Below are positions 29,021-37,879 of a DNA stretch of 57,763 nt, piece after piece. Within the stretch, counting starts at the first letter, position 1, and the number at the start of each line of letters is the position of its first letter. A program made the position numbers and the translations under genes. The notes under the pieces are model-generated. The model was not told the origin of the DNA, ran no database searches, and worked only from the letters and a program-made list of their open reading frames with translations. This DNA comes from an uncultured Saprospiraceae bacterium (lineage in GTDB: Bacteria; Bacteroidota; Bacteroidia; Chitinophagales; Saprospiraceae): the NCBI GenBank assembly GCA_937967615.1, contig CALCMJ010000032.1:1-57763 (forward strand), written 5' to 3'.

Positions 29021-30373
29021 TTGACCCAAAAAAAAATAATAGAGACGTTTGCAAAGTTAGACTTTGGTCTTGTTTTATTTTTTCTGTATGCGCTTTTATC
29101 TATTTTCTATTATCAGGAACGCACTCTATTTCTAGATAACCCATTTCAGATCTTTCATATGATTGTGGAGGACAAGATTGAAATAATGGCGGGGAGGTGG
29201 CCCGCAAGTATAGTGCGTTACCTACCTTTCTTGGGCATTAAAGCAGGACTTCCTTTATCTACTATCTTATTTCTATTTTCTTTATCCTATGTGATTTTTC
29301 ATTTTCTTGTATTTGCTATTTTGAAATGGGGAATGCAGGAAAAGCAGATGGCAAATTTCTATGCTTTGTGGTTGCTTTTAATAAGCGGACATGCGTTTTT
29401 TTGGAATAATTCTGAATTAATTCAAGCGAGTTCTGTACTATTTATCTTTATGGCTTTGGTGAAGAAGGAGGACAGCGGGTTAATTAGAAGGTTTTTAATA
29501 TTGGCTGTGTTAATATTACTATTGTTTTATCACCCTCTAGTTATCATACCAATTGGGGCAATCCTTTTCTTTTGGATGCTCCAAAATCCTAAACGTGCTA
29601 AAGAATATTTAATTTATCTTTTCTCAGGGATAATTCTTTACGGAGTGAAATCAAAATATTTTACGAACTGGTATGATACAGGCAAACAAGGTGCATTTGG
29701 CTCAAATTTAAAAGAAATAGGTTTTGATATTTTCAAATCTGATGGTTTTATAAATAACATCCAAAGTTTTTTCTTGGGATGGAATTGTATTATCACCCTA
29801 GCGTGTTTGGCAGCAATGTTTATTTTTTTTCAGGAAAGAAAGTGGATGTGCCTAATTAGTTTGCCACTGGCAATACTCGCATATATTATTCTCATTTCTT
29901 TTGCAGACCCTAATCAAGTCTACGCCTTTTATAACGAAGTAAACTTTATTCCGCTATTATGCATCGTTCTGTTAGGATGTATGCAATTAAGCCATAAGTT
30001 GGTTTCTAATAAAATTATGGTCCTTGTACTCTTGTTATTTTTCGTGTTCAGAATATCGTTTGAGGGTAGATTTTATACTGAGCGTATTCAATATTGGGAA
30101 TCTGAAATTTCATCAGCGAAAGAAAAACAAATTAAATCTGAGTCAGAAATGGATATGTCAAAATTGGTGATGAGTTGGGCGAGTCCATATGAGTCTTTAA
30201 TTATCAGCAAGTTGCAAGAGCTGCCAGAGGCTAGAACGATATTAGTACATCCTGATCCCAAAAAATTTGATGGAAAAATGAACGCATCAGATTTCCTTAC
30301 GCATTTCAAACATTATACAATTAGGGAGGTGAATGGGAAGTATTTTAATTTAAGTGAATTAAGTGGGTATTAA
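29021..30373 (+). CDS. Polytopic membrane protein, unknown function
   Basis: The 450-residue protein starts at TTG (29021), 5 bp after the aspS stop. It has about ten hydrophobic helices, for example FGLVLFFLYALLSIFYY, FLILAVLILLLFYHPLVIIP and MVLVLLLFFVFRISF, and a soluble C-terminal tail of ~100 residues. The overall shape resembles glycosyltransferase-like or O-antigen-related membrane proteins, but I see no diagnostic motif and do not assign a function. Its 3' end overlaps the stop codon of the converging arylsulfotransferase-like gene by 4 bp. Confidence 0.8.
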   Translation: MTQKKIIETFAKLDFGLVLFFLYALLSIFYYQERTLFLDNPFQIFHMIVEDKIEIMAGRWPASIVRYLPFLGIKAGLPLSTILFLFSLSYVIFHFLVFAILKWGMQEKQMANFYALWLLLISGHAFFWNNSELIQASSVLFIFMALVKKEDSGLIRRFLILAVLILLLFYHPLVIIPIGAILFFWMLQNPKRAKEYLIYLFSGIILYGVKSKYFTNWYDTGKQGAFGSNLKEIGFDIFKSDGFINNIQSFFLGWNCIITLACLAAMFIFFQERKWMCLISLPLAILAYIILISFADPNQVYAFYNEVNFIPLLCIVLLGCMQLSHKLVSNKIMVLVLLLFFVFRISFEGRFYTERIQYWESEISSAKEKQIKSESEMDMSKLVMSWASPYESLIISKLQELPEARTILVHPDPKKFDGKMNASDFLTHFKHYTIREVNGKYFNLSELSGY

Positions 30374-32043
30374 CGAGCAATCATCATTTTGTATACCTGG
30401 TGTTCATTTATCTTAATAATATAAATACCATTGGCCCAGTTTGAAGTATCGATTTGTTTTTCAGAAGCATAAGTTCCATTTTCAGTAAAAATTAATTCTC
30501 CCAAATTATTGAAAGCTTGGATTTTAACTGGTTTGTTTGATTTCCATTGTAGTGTTACGTATTCGCTAGCAGGATTTGGAAAAACATTTAGCTCCAGATC
30601 TTTTTTGATGTTTTTAGTATTTACGAGATGTTCACAGAAATCCATGTCTGAATCTATTTCTAAAATTCCTTTTGGACTCATGTCCTTATCTTCAAACGCT
30701 TTAAAATCTATTGGGTAACGTTTAAGTTTAAAGATGCTATTTGAATTTAGAGCTGGGATTTGATCTTGTTCTGCAGGACTTCCCCATGTTATGGGGCTTA
30801 TATATTCCCACACTATTTCATTGTCAGGTGTTAATTCAAAAGTATAACCTTTCCTTCCTGCGCAGACAAGAAAATTTCCATTATTTAAAACTTGGAAGCT
30901 AGAAATTGTCCTTGAGTTTAATTGTGTTGTGTCAGGGTGGTGGACACTAAGACTGTAGTTGGACGGACCAAATCTTTTACCGTCCACTGCAAATGAATAG
31001 CTTGCTTCATCAAATCCTGGGTCCCAAATGTTACCAGTAGAATATTCAGTTCCAGATCTATTGTTGAATACTCCAATTTTTCCATAATGCACATGTGTAC
31101 TATCAAGAAAATCATCAACCCAATTTACATCATGTTGAAAGAATAATCTTTGATCCTTTTTCTCGCCATTGTTGTAAACTGCTGGATTTCCCCATCTATA
31201 CAGAATATCACCTCCCTTCCCAGAATTCCCTCCTGTGGATCCTGATGCCTCTAATGTTGTCGTGCTGTGGTCAATTATCCATGCCTCATGATAAATAGGC
31301 ACTGAGATAATTATTTGATCTGTTCTGGGATTATAATCTACAGAGTTAAAATGCAACCAGTCTTCAACAAAGCCGAGTTTTGCATTGAAGTCAATTTTGT
31401 TATTATTTAATTCAATGATACCGTAATTTGCTTTAGTAGAATCATGGTTCTGAATGATATGATCAAAAGAATCCCAACGCCAAATAATTGAATCTAAATA
31501 AGGGTCCCATTCAATTATGTTATCAGGCCATAAGCCTGTTTCTGGAATATTACTTGAATCTCTTCCTGCAGCAATACATTCCTCTTTCGTTCTGGCAAAC
31601 CAAGCAATCATCAAGACAGTGTTTTTATCTGTAACAGCAATATCATGATGCAGTCTACTCACGGAGTCTTTTAAGGAATAGCTAGCAACTAGTTCATTAT
31701 CCCATGTTCTGACTTCTACAAATTCGCCACCTCCAGAACCATTTAAACTAAAATTTGCATCATCAGGGCCTTTTTTTGTTTTTACAAGATTCCCATTTGG
31801 TAGAAGATAAGCATATCTGGCTGGCTCGTATATATCATCATCTTCCCAAGTATTAACTATCTGGCCACAATTATTGAGCAGATAAACATTTGGCTGCCAA
31901 TACGGGTAAATCAAATTATAACCCTCAGAGGATTTTTCTGGATTATAACTTATTAGGCCAATGGTTCTTTGTGCGTAGAATGAATTTGTAATAGAAAAAC
32001 AAAGTAGGCCAATGAGAAGATATTTTAATTTTCCGGTTTGCAT
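30370..32043 (-). CDS. Arylsulfotransferase-like T9SS type A cargo
   Basis: The 557-residue protein has a signal peptide (MQTGKLKYLLIGLLCFSITN) and the six-bladed propeller pattern of the arylsulfotransferase (ASST) family: YLLPNGNLVKTKKG, SRLHHDIAVTDKNTVLMIAW, IIEWDPYLDSIIWRWDSFDH, DWLHFNSVDYNPRTDQIIIS and DILYRWGNP. ASST enzymes move sulfate from phenolic sulfate esters to other phenols, with conserved histidines; HHD and DWLHFN are good candidates. The C-terminus is a T9SS type A sorting domain (VFPNPASEYVTLQWKS, WANGIYIIKIN). The activity here is inferred. The gene ends tail to tail with the membrane protein gene, overlapping by 4 bp. Confidence 0.88.
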   Translation of the reverse strand: MQTGKLKYLLIGLLCFSITNSFYAQRTIGLISYNPEKSSEGYNLIYPYWQPNVYLLNNCGQIVNTWEDDDIYEPARYAYLLPNGNLVKTKKGPDDANFSLNGSGGGEFVEVRTWDNELVASYSLKDSVSRLHHDIAVTDKNTVLMIAWFARTKEECIAAGRDSSNIPETGLWPDNIIEWDPYLDSIIWRWDSFDHIIQNHDSTKANYGIIELNNNKIDFNAKLGFVEDWLHFNSVDYNPRTDQIIISVPIYHEAWIIDHSTTTLEASGSTGGNSGKGGDILYRWGNPAVYNNGEKKDQRLFFQHDVNWVDDFLDSTHVHYGKIGVFNNRSGTEYSTGNIWDPGFDEASYSFAVDGKRFGPSNYSLSVHHPDTTQLNSRTISSFQVLNNGNFLVCAGRKGYTFELTPDNEIVWEYISPITWGSPAEQDQIPALNSNSIFKLKRYPIDFKAFEDKDMSPKGILEIDSDMDFCEHLVNTKNIKKDLELNVFPNPASEYVTLQWKSNKPVKIQAFNNLGELIFTENGTYASEKQIDTSNWANGIYIIKINEHQVYKMMIAR

Positions 32044-32447
32044 ATTAGTTAGATATAAATTAAAAATAGCAAAAATATGCAGGACTGAAAAAGGGTGTTT
32101 TGAAATTTAAGCCTAATGTTTAGGTAATGCAATCTTCATCCGTGCAACTAAGCCTTCAATTTTCTCTGATATCTAATTCTGTTTACTAGAAATTTGATTA
32201 GGATTTTTATAGTTTCTATCTATTGAGAATGTACAATAATTATCAAATTCTAATATAAGTTTTTCCTTTTAGATATTATTTACTAATTTAAGTACTCAAC
32301 ACCTCATCATCCTTTCTCAGGGTAAACACTAGTTGTAATTTGGGTATTTGTACCCACTATAAACTCTTGTTATTTTACCATATTGATGGATATTCTGAAC
32401 AGCACATTAGCCCTTTTATTTTTTATAACCTACAAAATCCAATTGTA
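32044..32447. other. Divergent intergenic region, no gene seen
   Basis: About 400 AT-rich bases between the arylsulfotransferase-like gene and the metalloprotease gene, which are transcribed apart. It should hold both promoters. A small inverted repeat GGGTA-TTTG-TACCC lies near 32341-32354. The open frame extends upstream of 32448 but that stretch has no signal-peptide or domain character, so I leave it out of the gene. Confidence 0.5.
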
Positions 32448-35171
32448 ATGACTAAAAACAATTATGTTTTCTCAGTTCTATTTATTCTATTCAGCTTGTC
32501 TCTGAATTCTCAATCCATTGTTGCGGATATGATTCAGGAGAAGGGTGCAGATTTTGAAACCATTGACGTTTCATCTCCTTTTGTAAAATCTGATGTTCGA
32601 AAGATTGATAATATCATTGATAATTCAGTCTTGGAAAGGAAGACGCTATTAAATCTGGATAATAGCTTCAATATGAAAATTTTGAAAGGTCAGGCTGATC
32701 TATTAAAATTATCTATTCCCGTAGAAGGAAGGGAGGATTTTAATCTCAAACTGACTAAGATTCAAATTACCACAAACGATTTTAAACTTTATGAAAGCTC
32801 AGATAGACAGAAGGCTTTGAATTTTACTTCAGGATCTTATTATTGGGGTGTTATTGAGGGGATGGAGAATTCTCTTGTAGCAATTAATGTGTTTAAAGAT
32901 GAAATTTCAGGTATGATTTCTACTGGAACAGAAACATACACTTTGGCTAAAATTAAGGATAGTGAATTCCATCTTGTATATCTAGAAGAAGATGTGAAAG
33001 ACCTTCCTATGTATGAATGTTTTACAGACGATATAGACTATAAAATTGGCGAGTTTGAAGCAGTAGACCGTTCTATGATGGATGCAAATAATTGCGTGCA
33101 AATGTATGTAGAAGTTGATAATGATCTCTACAACACATTTGGTACTACAGCGGCTACCTCAAATTATGTCTTAGGCGCGTTTAGCCAAGTGGCTATTATG
33201 TATGCAAATGAGTCTATTAATTTTACAGTAAACGAACTCGTTGTTTGGAATACTACAGATCCTTACACTGGACCAAGTACGAGTAATTTTTTAAACCAGT
33301 TCAGAAGCGAATTGAATGGAAATTACAATGGTGATCTTGCACACCTTGTTGGAAATTCTGGTGGTGGAGGAATTGCATATGTTGATGTCTTATGTTCAGG
33401 CCTAAATGGTGTTGCCTATAGTGCAATTAACAACACATATAATAATATACCTACTTACTCATGGACAGTAAATGTTTTGACGCATGAGATAGGACATAAT
33501 TTAGGTTCGCCCCATACGCACAATTGTTCTTGGAGTGGAGGTGCTATAGATGGATGTGGACCACAGGCAGGCTATTCAGAAGGATGCGACGGACCTATTC
33601 CTAACTCAGGAACCGTAATGAGTTACTGCCATTTATTATCAAGTGTAGGTATAGATCCAGTAAATGGATTTGGCCCTCAGCCAGGCGACCTAATCAGAGC
33701 GAATGTTTACAATGCGACATGTTTAACAACATGCTCTACTTGTCCTGAATTTGGAGATTCTTGTGATGACGGTGATGCATGTACTACTGGAGATGCAATT
33801 GATTCAAATTGTAATTGTGCGGGAACATATACAGATAATGATAATGATGGATTCTGCGTGGGAGATGATGTTGATGATAATGACCCATGTGTCCCAGTAG
33901 AATGTCCAGACTGTACAGATGTTACCGTATCCATAACCTTAGATAATTATCCAGGAGAAACAACTTGGGATATCAAAGATGGAAGTGGAAATGTAATTGC
34001 GTCTGGTGGTCCATATGGTTCATCTCCTAATGGTTCTACCGTTTCTAGTCAGGTATGTTTAGTAGACGCATGTTTTGACTTTACTATTTACGATTCTTAT
34101 GGTGATGGTATCTGTTGTGCGTATGGAAGCGGATCGTATTCTGTTTCTGATGCAAATAATACCTATGCATCTGGGGGTGCATTTGGATCTTCAGAGACTA
34201 CGAATTTCTGTATTTCTGGAGACCCAGGATGTACATTAACTGGGCAGCCGTGTAATGATAATGACGGATGTACTCTAGGAGAGACCTATGATGCAGATTG
34301 TAATTGTAATGGCGGAGTGTATACGGATGCAGATGGTGATGGATATTGTGTTGGCGATGATGCAGATGATACAGATCCATGCGTACCAGATGCTTCTGGC
34401 TGCGGTGGCTGTGACTGGTTTGTTTTAGAAGATAATACGTTTGAGAGCGGTTGGGGAATGTGGAATGATGGAGGTTCAGATTGTAGAAGAAGCTCTCAAG
34501 ATGCAGCTTATGCAAATTCGGGATCATACTGTGTACGTATTAGAGATAATACATCAACAAGTACAACTACAACGGATAACTTAAACCTAGCAGCCTACGA
34601 CCAGGCATTCATATCATTTACATATTACCCGCGTAGTATGGATAACGCTTCTGAGGATTTCTGGTTCCAAGTATCTACAAATGGAGGAGCGACATATACA
34701 ACAGTAGAAGAATGGAACCTAGGAGATGAGTTCCAAAACAATGTTAGAGAATTTGACGATTTCTACATCGATGGTCCTTTTACTGCAAATACTAGATTTA
34801 GATTTAGATGTGATGCTTCTGCAAATCCAGATTACATATATCTTGATGATATTGTACTATGGGGTTATACATGTGGAGCTGGACTACCCCAAGGGAATGA
34901 AGAAGGAACACAGACAACGGCAACGGAAATTACAGTTTACCCTAACCCTGTAAGTAAAAGTGAAGAATTACGCATTGAAGCAACAGGAAATGACGAGATA
35001 CTCTCTATTGAAGTGTACAATCTTACTGGACAATTATTGTTCACGCAAGATTGGGATTCAGAAAAAAGAGTAACAGACATTTCATTAGAAGGAATGCAAA
35101 CGGGATCTTACTTCTTGAGCTTACAGACAGACCAAGGAGTGATTTCTAAGAAATTCATTGTGATAGAGTAA
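32448..35171 (+). CDS. Reprolysin-type metalloprotease, T9SS type A cargo
   Basis: The start is set at ATG 32448, which yields a signal peptide (MTKNNYVFSVLFILFSLSLN); the frame is open 108 bp further upstream but that part has no signal features. The product is 907 residues. After a pro-region, the catalytic domain has HEIGHNLGSPHTH from residue 346 (three zinc ligands and the catalytic Glu) and a VMSYCHL segment as Met-turn, placing it with the M12-like metzincins. Two calcium-binding-like Asp/Cys-rich repeats follow (DNDNDGFCVGDDVDDNDPCV and a similar one later). A jelly-roll-like domain (DNTFESGWGMWNDGGSDC) and a type A sorting domain (VYPNPVSKSEELRIEA) complete it. It is likely an extracellular protease exported through SprA. 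Confidence 0.92.
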   Translation: MTKNNYVFSVLFILFSLSLNSQSIVADMIQEKGADFETIDVSSPFVKSDVRKIDNIIDNSVLERKTLLNLDNSFNMKILKGQADLLKLSIPVEGREDFNLKLTKIQITTNDFKLYESSDRQKALNFTSGSYYWGVIEGMENSLVAINVFKDEISGMISTGTETYTLAKIKDSEFHLVYLEEDVKDLPMYECFTDDIDYKIGEFEAVDRSMMDANNCVQMYVEVDNDLYNTFGTTAATSNYVLGAFSQVAIMYANESINFTVNELVVWNTTDPYTGPSTSNFLNQFRSELNGNYNGDLAHLVGNSGGGGIAYVDVLCSGLNGVAYSAINNTYNNIPTYSWTVNVLTHEIGHNLGSPHTHNCSWSGGAIDGCGPQAGYSEGCDGPIPNSGTVMSYCHLLSSVGIDPVNGFGPQPGDLIRANVYNATCLTTCSTCPEFGDSCDDGDACTTGDAIDSNCNCAGTYTDNDNDGFCVGDDVDDNDPCVPVECPDCTDVTVSITLDNYPGETTWDIKDGSGNVIASGGPYGSSPNGSTVSSQVCLVDACFDFTIYDSYGDGICCAYGSGSYSVSDANNTYASGGAFGSSETTNFCISGDPGCTLTGQPCNDNDGCTLGETYDADCNCNGGVYTDADGDGYCVGDDADDTDPCVPDASGCGGCDWFVLEDNTFESGWGMWNDGGSDCRRSSQDAAYANSGSYCVRIRDNTSTSTTTTDNLNLAAYDQAFISFTYYPRSMDNASEDFWFQVSTNGGATYTTVEEWNLGDEFQNNVREFDDFYIDGPFTANTRFRFRCDASANPDYIYLDDIVLWGYTCGAGLPQGNEEGTQTTATEITVYPNPVSKSEELRIEATGNDEILSIEVYNLTGQLLFTQDWDSEKRVTDISLEGMQTGSYFLSLQTDQGVISKKFIVIE

Positions 35172-35193
35172 TTTATTACTTGGAGAGATATAT

Positions 35194-35246
35194 CTACAAA
35201 AAAGGATAGCTTACTCAGAACCTGAGTAAGCTATCCTTTTTTGTAG
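35194..35246. terminator. Bidirectional terminator, 25-bp perfect stem
   Basis: Bases 35194-35218 and 35222-35246 are perfect reverse complements around a 3-base loop. The stem contains GGATAGCTTACTCAG and has A6/T6 tracts within it. It serves the metalloprotease gene (plus) and the response regulator gene (minus). Confidence 0.88.
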
Positions 35247-35249
35247 TCT

Positions 35250-35621
35250 TTATGCGTTGAATTGAGATTTGATAAATTCTATCGTCAAAGGCTTTGTTAG
35301 GAAGCCTGATATATATTGGCTTTCCATTGCTTTTTGAACATCAGAGGGATTTTTTGTTGTGCTCAAAATTATAATTTTAGATCCTCTGTGGAGGTTTTTG
35401 TTTTTGTATTCTTCTAGAAAATCCCATGCATTCTTTAAGGGCATATTCATATCAAGGAATATTAAATTTGGTGGATTTGACATGTTTTGCAATTTATCAA
35501 TTGCATCATTTACAGAATTACTGATAACAAGTTCTTCTGTGAGATTATCTTCAGTGATAATAATCTCGTGATAAAGATTGCTTGCATTATCGTCATCTAT
35601 GAGCATTATTTTTTTAAACAT
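35250..35621 (-). CDS. Single-domain response regulator
   Basis: The product is a stand-alone CheY-like receiver domain of 123 residues from the ATG at 35621. An upstream in-frame TTG at 35630 is possible. The acidic pocket is IMLIDDDN, the phospho-acceptor is Asp 57 in FLDMNMP, the conserved Ser/Thr is in ILSTT, and the lysine is in FLTKP. There is no output domain, so it must act by protein-protein contact or as a phosphorelay step. Its ATG overlaps the last codons of the histidine kinase by 8 bp (ATGTTTAA), a tight translational link, and the kinase is the obvious partner. Confidence 0.92.
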   Translation of the reverse strand: MFKKIMLIDDDNASNLYHEIIITEDNLTEELVISNSVNDAIDKLQNMSNPPNLIFLDMNMPLKNAWDFLEEYKNKNLHRGSKIIILSTTKNPSDVQKAMESQYISGFLTKPLTIEFIKSQFNA

Positions 35622-37224
35622 GTTTTGCAATTGAAAAGATAATGTTAGTGCCTTTGGTTGGTTTTTCTTTCACATGAATAGTTCCACCATGGTTTGCAAC
35701 AATTTCTTTGCAAATGGATAGTCCTAAACCTGTCCCTTTATATTTATTTTTGTGCACTCTTTGGAATTCAGAAAACACAATAGTTGCATGTTCTTTACTT
35801 ATACCAATACCGTTATCACTTACTGAATAAACTATAGAATTATCAGTTTGATGTGATGATATTTTAATCTCTACAACAGTGTTTTCATTGTATTTAATGG
35901 AGTTAGATATTAGATTTTGAAAAAGTCTATATATTTCAGATTTTGTCCCATAGCAAGGTAGAATATTGTCGTACGAAATTTTGATTTTATTCTTGTCGTA
36001 AGCTTGGTAAATTGTGTTTAAAATATCATTGACAGCAAGTAGTTTTTTGTTTTTTTCTTCTTTGATAATGCCAGAGTAAATTAAAAGATCGTCGAGCAGA
36101 GCTAAAGAGTGATCAATATTTTCTCGTACGATGCTTAAATATGTATTTGTGGATTCATCTATGGATTTTGAGAGCTTGGAAGCAAGCAGTCTGTGAAAAT
36201 TTGAAATGTTTACTAAAGGTTGTCTTATGTCATGCGAACTTGCATAAATGAATTTTTTAAGCAGTTTGTTTGATCTAATAAGTGCTTTGTTTATATGATT
36301 TTGCTCTTTTGTTTTTTGAACATTTTGATAGTAAAAGTAGAGAAGTAAACTGGAGCCAATCAATAGTATAATTAGTGTGGCTAAAATAGATTGGACGAAG
36401 TTTCCTATGTCACTTGTTTGATTTTTTGTTTTATAGTTAATACCAATTGATATGGGAAGATTTAAAAATGTGGTTGTTTGATAAAAGTAATCTTTTTTAT
36501 TTCGTTTGTAATTTTCGGAATCTTCTTTCTTATTATAGATTTTGCTGCCGTCATAGACTTTTTCGCGATCAAATTCTATTTCTTCAACACCAGCAGTGTA
36601 TCTATAGACAAATTCTTTTTTAATGTCAGAATCTAGGATTGGGTTGATCAAATTTTTGATGTCTATTATTATAGCGAAATAACCCTTGACCACATTATTA
36701 TGTGTATATCTAAAATCGATTGGAATACCTACGTGCCCTTCGTAAAGGTTTAGAGGTGGATAAGTTATTATTTCTTCTGTTTTAAGAAGTTCATCTAATT
36801 TTTTGATGACCTCTTTGCTCCTGATTTCAACAACACTCGTGCCGGCAAGGTTATTTACTTCTTTTTTCTGTGTTCCAGTAGAATAGACAAATTTATGATT
36901 GGTATCAATGTAATTTATTATGATATTTTCTGAGGCTGTAAAAAAGTTTAGTTGATTAATAATATATGATCGTACTTCATCTGAAGATAGCTCATTAGCT
37001 GATGCAGAGACATGGCTTTTGAGTCCAGCAATAAGAATGGATATTTTATCAAATTCTTTTTCAAGAGTTTGAATTGATTTATCTAGGTTTTCTTGCAAGT
37101 ATTGTTTGCGTTCTAGATTTTGGTTTTCTTTATATTTGGTAAAGAGATAGTGTATTGCAAAAACTTCGATAATTGCAAAGCAAATTAGAAAGAGTAGAGG
37201 TATGAGACTCTTAGAATTCTTCAA
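35614..37224 (-). CDS. Membrane sensor histidine kinase
   Basis: The 536-residue protein starts at TTG (37222-37224), which gives a first transmembrane helix at about residues 7-29. An extracytoplasmic sensor domain (~30-275, CHASE-like in size) is followed by a second helix at ~278-298 (SILATLIILLIGSSLLLYFY). The dimerisation and phospho-acceptor region has His 331 in SSHDIRQPLVN. The ATPase domain has the N box NLISNSIKYN, the G1 box DNGIGIS and the G2 box GTGLGLSICKE. It would phosphorylate itself and pass the phosphate to the receiver encoded immediately downstream. The signal is unknown. A long palindrome (37257-37309) lies just before the start. Confidence 0.93.
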   Translation of the reverse strand: MKNSKSLIPLLFLICFAIIEVFAIHYLFTKYKENQNLERKQYLQENLDKSIQTLEKEFDKISILIAGLKSHVSASANELSSDEVRSYIINQLNFFTASENIIINYIDTNHKFVYSTGTQKKEVNNLAGTSVVEIRSKEVIKKLDELLKTEEIITYPPLNLYEGHVGIPIDFRYTHNNVVKGYFAIIIDIKNLINPILDSDIKKEFVYRYTAGVEEIEFDREKVYDGSKIYNKKEDSENYKRNKKDYFYQTTTFLNLPISIGINYKTKNQTSDIGNFVQSILATLIILLIGSSLLLYFYYQNVQKTKEQNHINKALIRSNKLLKKFIYASSHDIRQPLVNISNFHRLLASKLSKSIDESTNTYLSIVRENIDHSLALLDDLLIYSGIIKEEKNKKLLAVNDILNTIYQAYDKNKIKISYDNILPCYGTKSEIYRLFQNLISNSIKYNENTVVEIKISSHQTDNSIVYSVSDNGIGISKEHATIVFSEFQRVHKNKYKGTGLGLSICKEIVANHGGTIHVKEKPTKGTNIIFSIAKHV

Positions 37225-37256
37225 GCTGCGAATAAGGAAAGGTCGATCAAATTAGA

Positions 37257-37309
37257 CATAGTTCATATTGTTCAATTAAATATAATTTAATTAAACAATA
37301 TGAACTATG
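37257..37309. promoter_or_regulatory. 53-bp near-perfect palindrome before histidine kinase operon
   Basis: CATAGTTCATATTGTT (37257-37272) and its exact reverse complement (37294-37309) flank an inner pair AATTAAAT/ATTTAATT with a 3-base centre; one base pair on each side is mismatched. It lies 33 bp upstream of the kinase start. On the minus strand a possible -7 element (CTAATTTG, 37248-37255) follows it by one base. It could be an operator for a dimeric regulator or an RNA hairpin; its AT content and lack of a T tail argue against a terminator. Confidence 0.6.
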
Positions 37310-37333
37310 GATACTGAAGAAAACTTGCGACTT

Positions 37334-37371
37334 ACAAGACACACTGAGAAGAGCTTCTCAGTGTGTCTTGT
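37334..37371 (-). terminator. 18-bp hairpin directly after cytochrome lipoprotein gene
   Basis: ACAAGACACACTGAGAAG (37334-37351) is the perfect complement of 37354-37371. It begins one base after the stop codon of the minus-strand gene. The T tail on the minus strand is poor, so termination efficiency is uncertain; it may instead stabilise the mRNA 3' end. Confidence 0.55.
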
Positions 37372-37372
37372 T

Positions 37373-37738
37373 TTAATTTTGAGGATATCCCGCATCAGCC
37401 CAACATTGTAAAATGTCAAGATTTGCTTGAGATAATGCACCTGACGGCGGCATTGTCTTATCTGTGATAACACGTTTTACTAAAATCCCACTTGTGGTTA
37501 CCGCATTCAAACCAGCATACGTTGTAAAGTCTCTGGAAACTTCTGGAATATCCATATTTGTTCCACCATGGCAGTTTGAATTTGCACAACCACTTATTAT
37601 TGCTTTTACATCTCCTTCATAACTTGCATTGATACTATCACAAGGATCTACAACAGGTGGATCTTCATCTCCACAAGAAACGAGATAGATACTTGCCATT
37701 GCTAGGAAGAATAGAAAGAATAAAGAATTCGTTTTCAT
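37373..37738 (-). CDS. Cytochrome c-like lipoprotein
   Basis: The 121-residue protein has a lipoprotein signal peptide with the lipobox LVSC and Cys 22. The heme-binding site reads CANSNCH at residues 51-57, that is CX4CH rather than the usual CX2CH, followed by GGT. A methionine in KTMPPSG (Met 96) is a plausible axial ligand, and the C-terminal helix NLDILQCWADAGYP matches small c-type cytochrome domains of Bacteroidota. It should sit on the outer face of a membrane. The redox partner is not apparent from neighbours. Confidence 0.82.
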   Translation of the reverse strand: MKTNSLFFLFFLAMASIYLVSCGDEDPPVVDPCDSINASYEGDVKAIISGCANSNCHGGTNMDIPEVSRDFTTYAGLNAVTTSGILVKRVITDKTMPPSGALSQANLDILQCWADAGYPQN

Positions 37739-37879
37739 TTTTAAGGTATTTTAGATTTATATAAAACATTATCCATAATTATCACGATAATGTAATTACA
37801 CAATATACATGAAAGCCTAGATAGATTGAATTCAATATACCTAAATCAGTAAAAAGTCTACCTGAATCTAATTACTTAA

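Noticed and set aside
10231-35171. The two metzincin proteases as a recent gene duplication
   Set aside because: They share only the HEIGH motif region; one is a short lipoprotein and the other a 907-residue T9SS cargo, so common family membership explains the similarity.
35614-37738. Histidine kinase, receiver and cytochrome as one signalling-redox system
   Set aside because: A hairpin and a long palindrome separate the cytochrome gene from the kinase operon, so a functional link is not supported.
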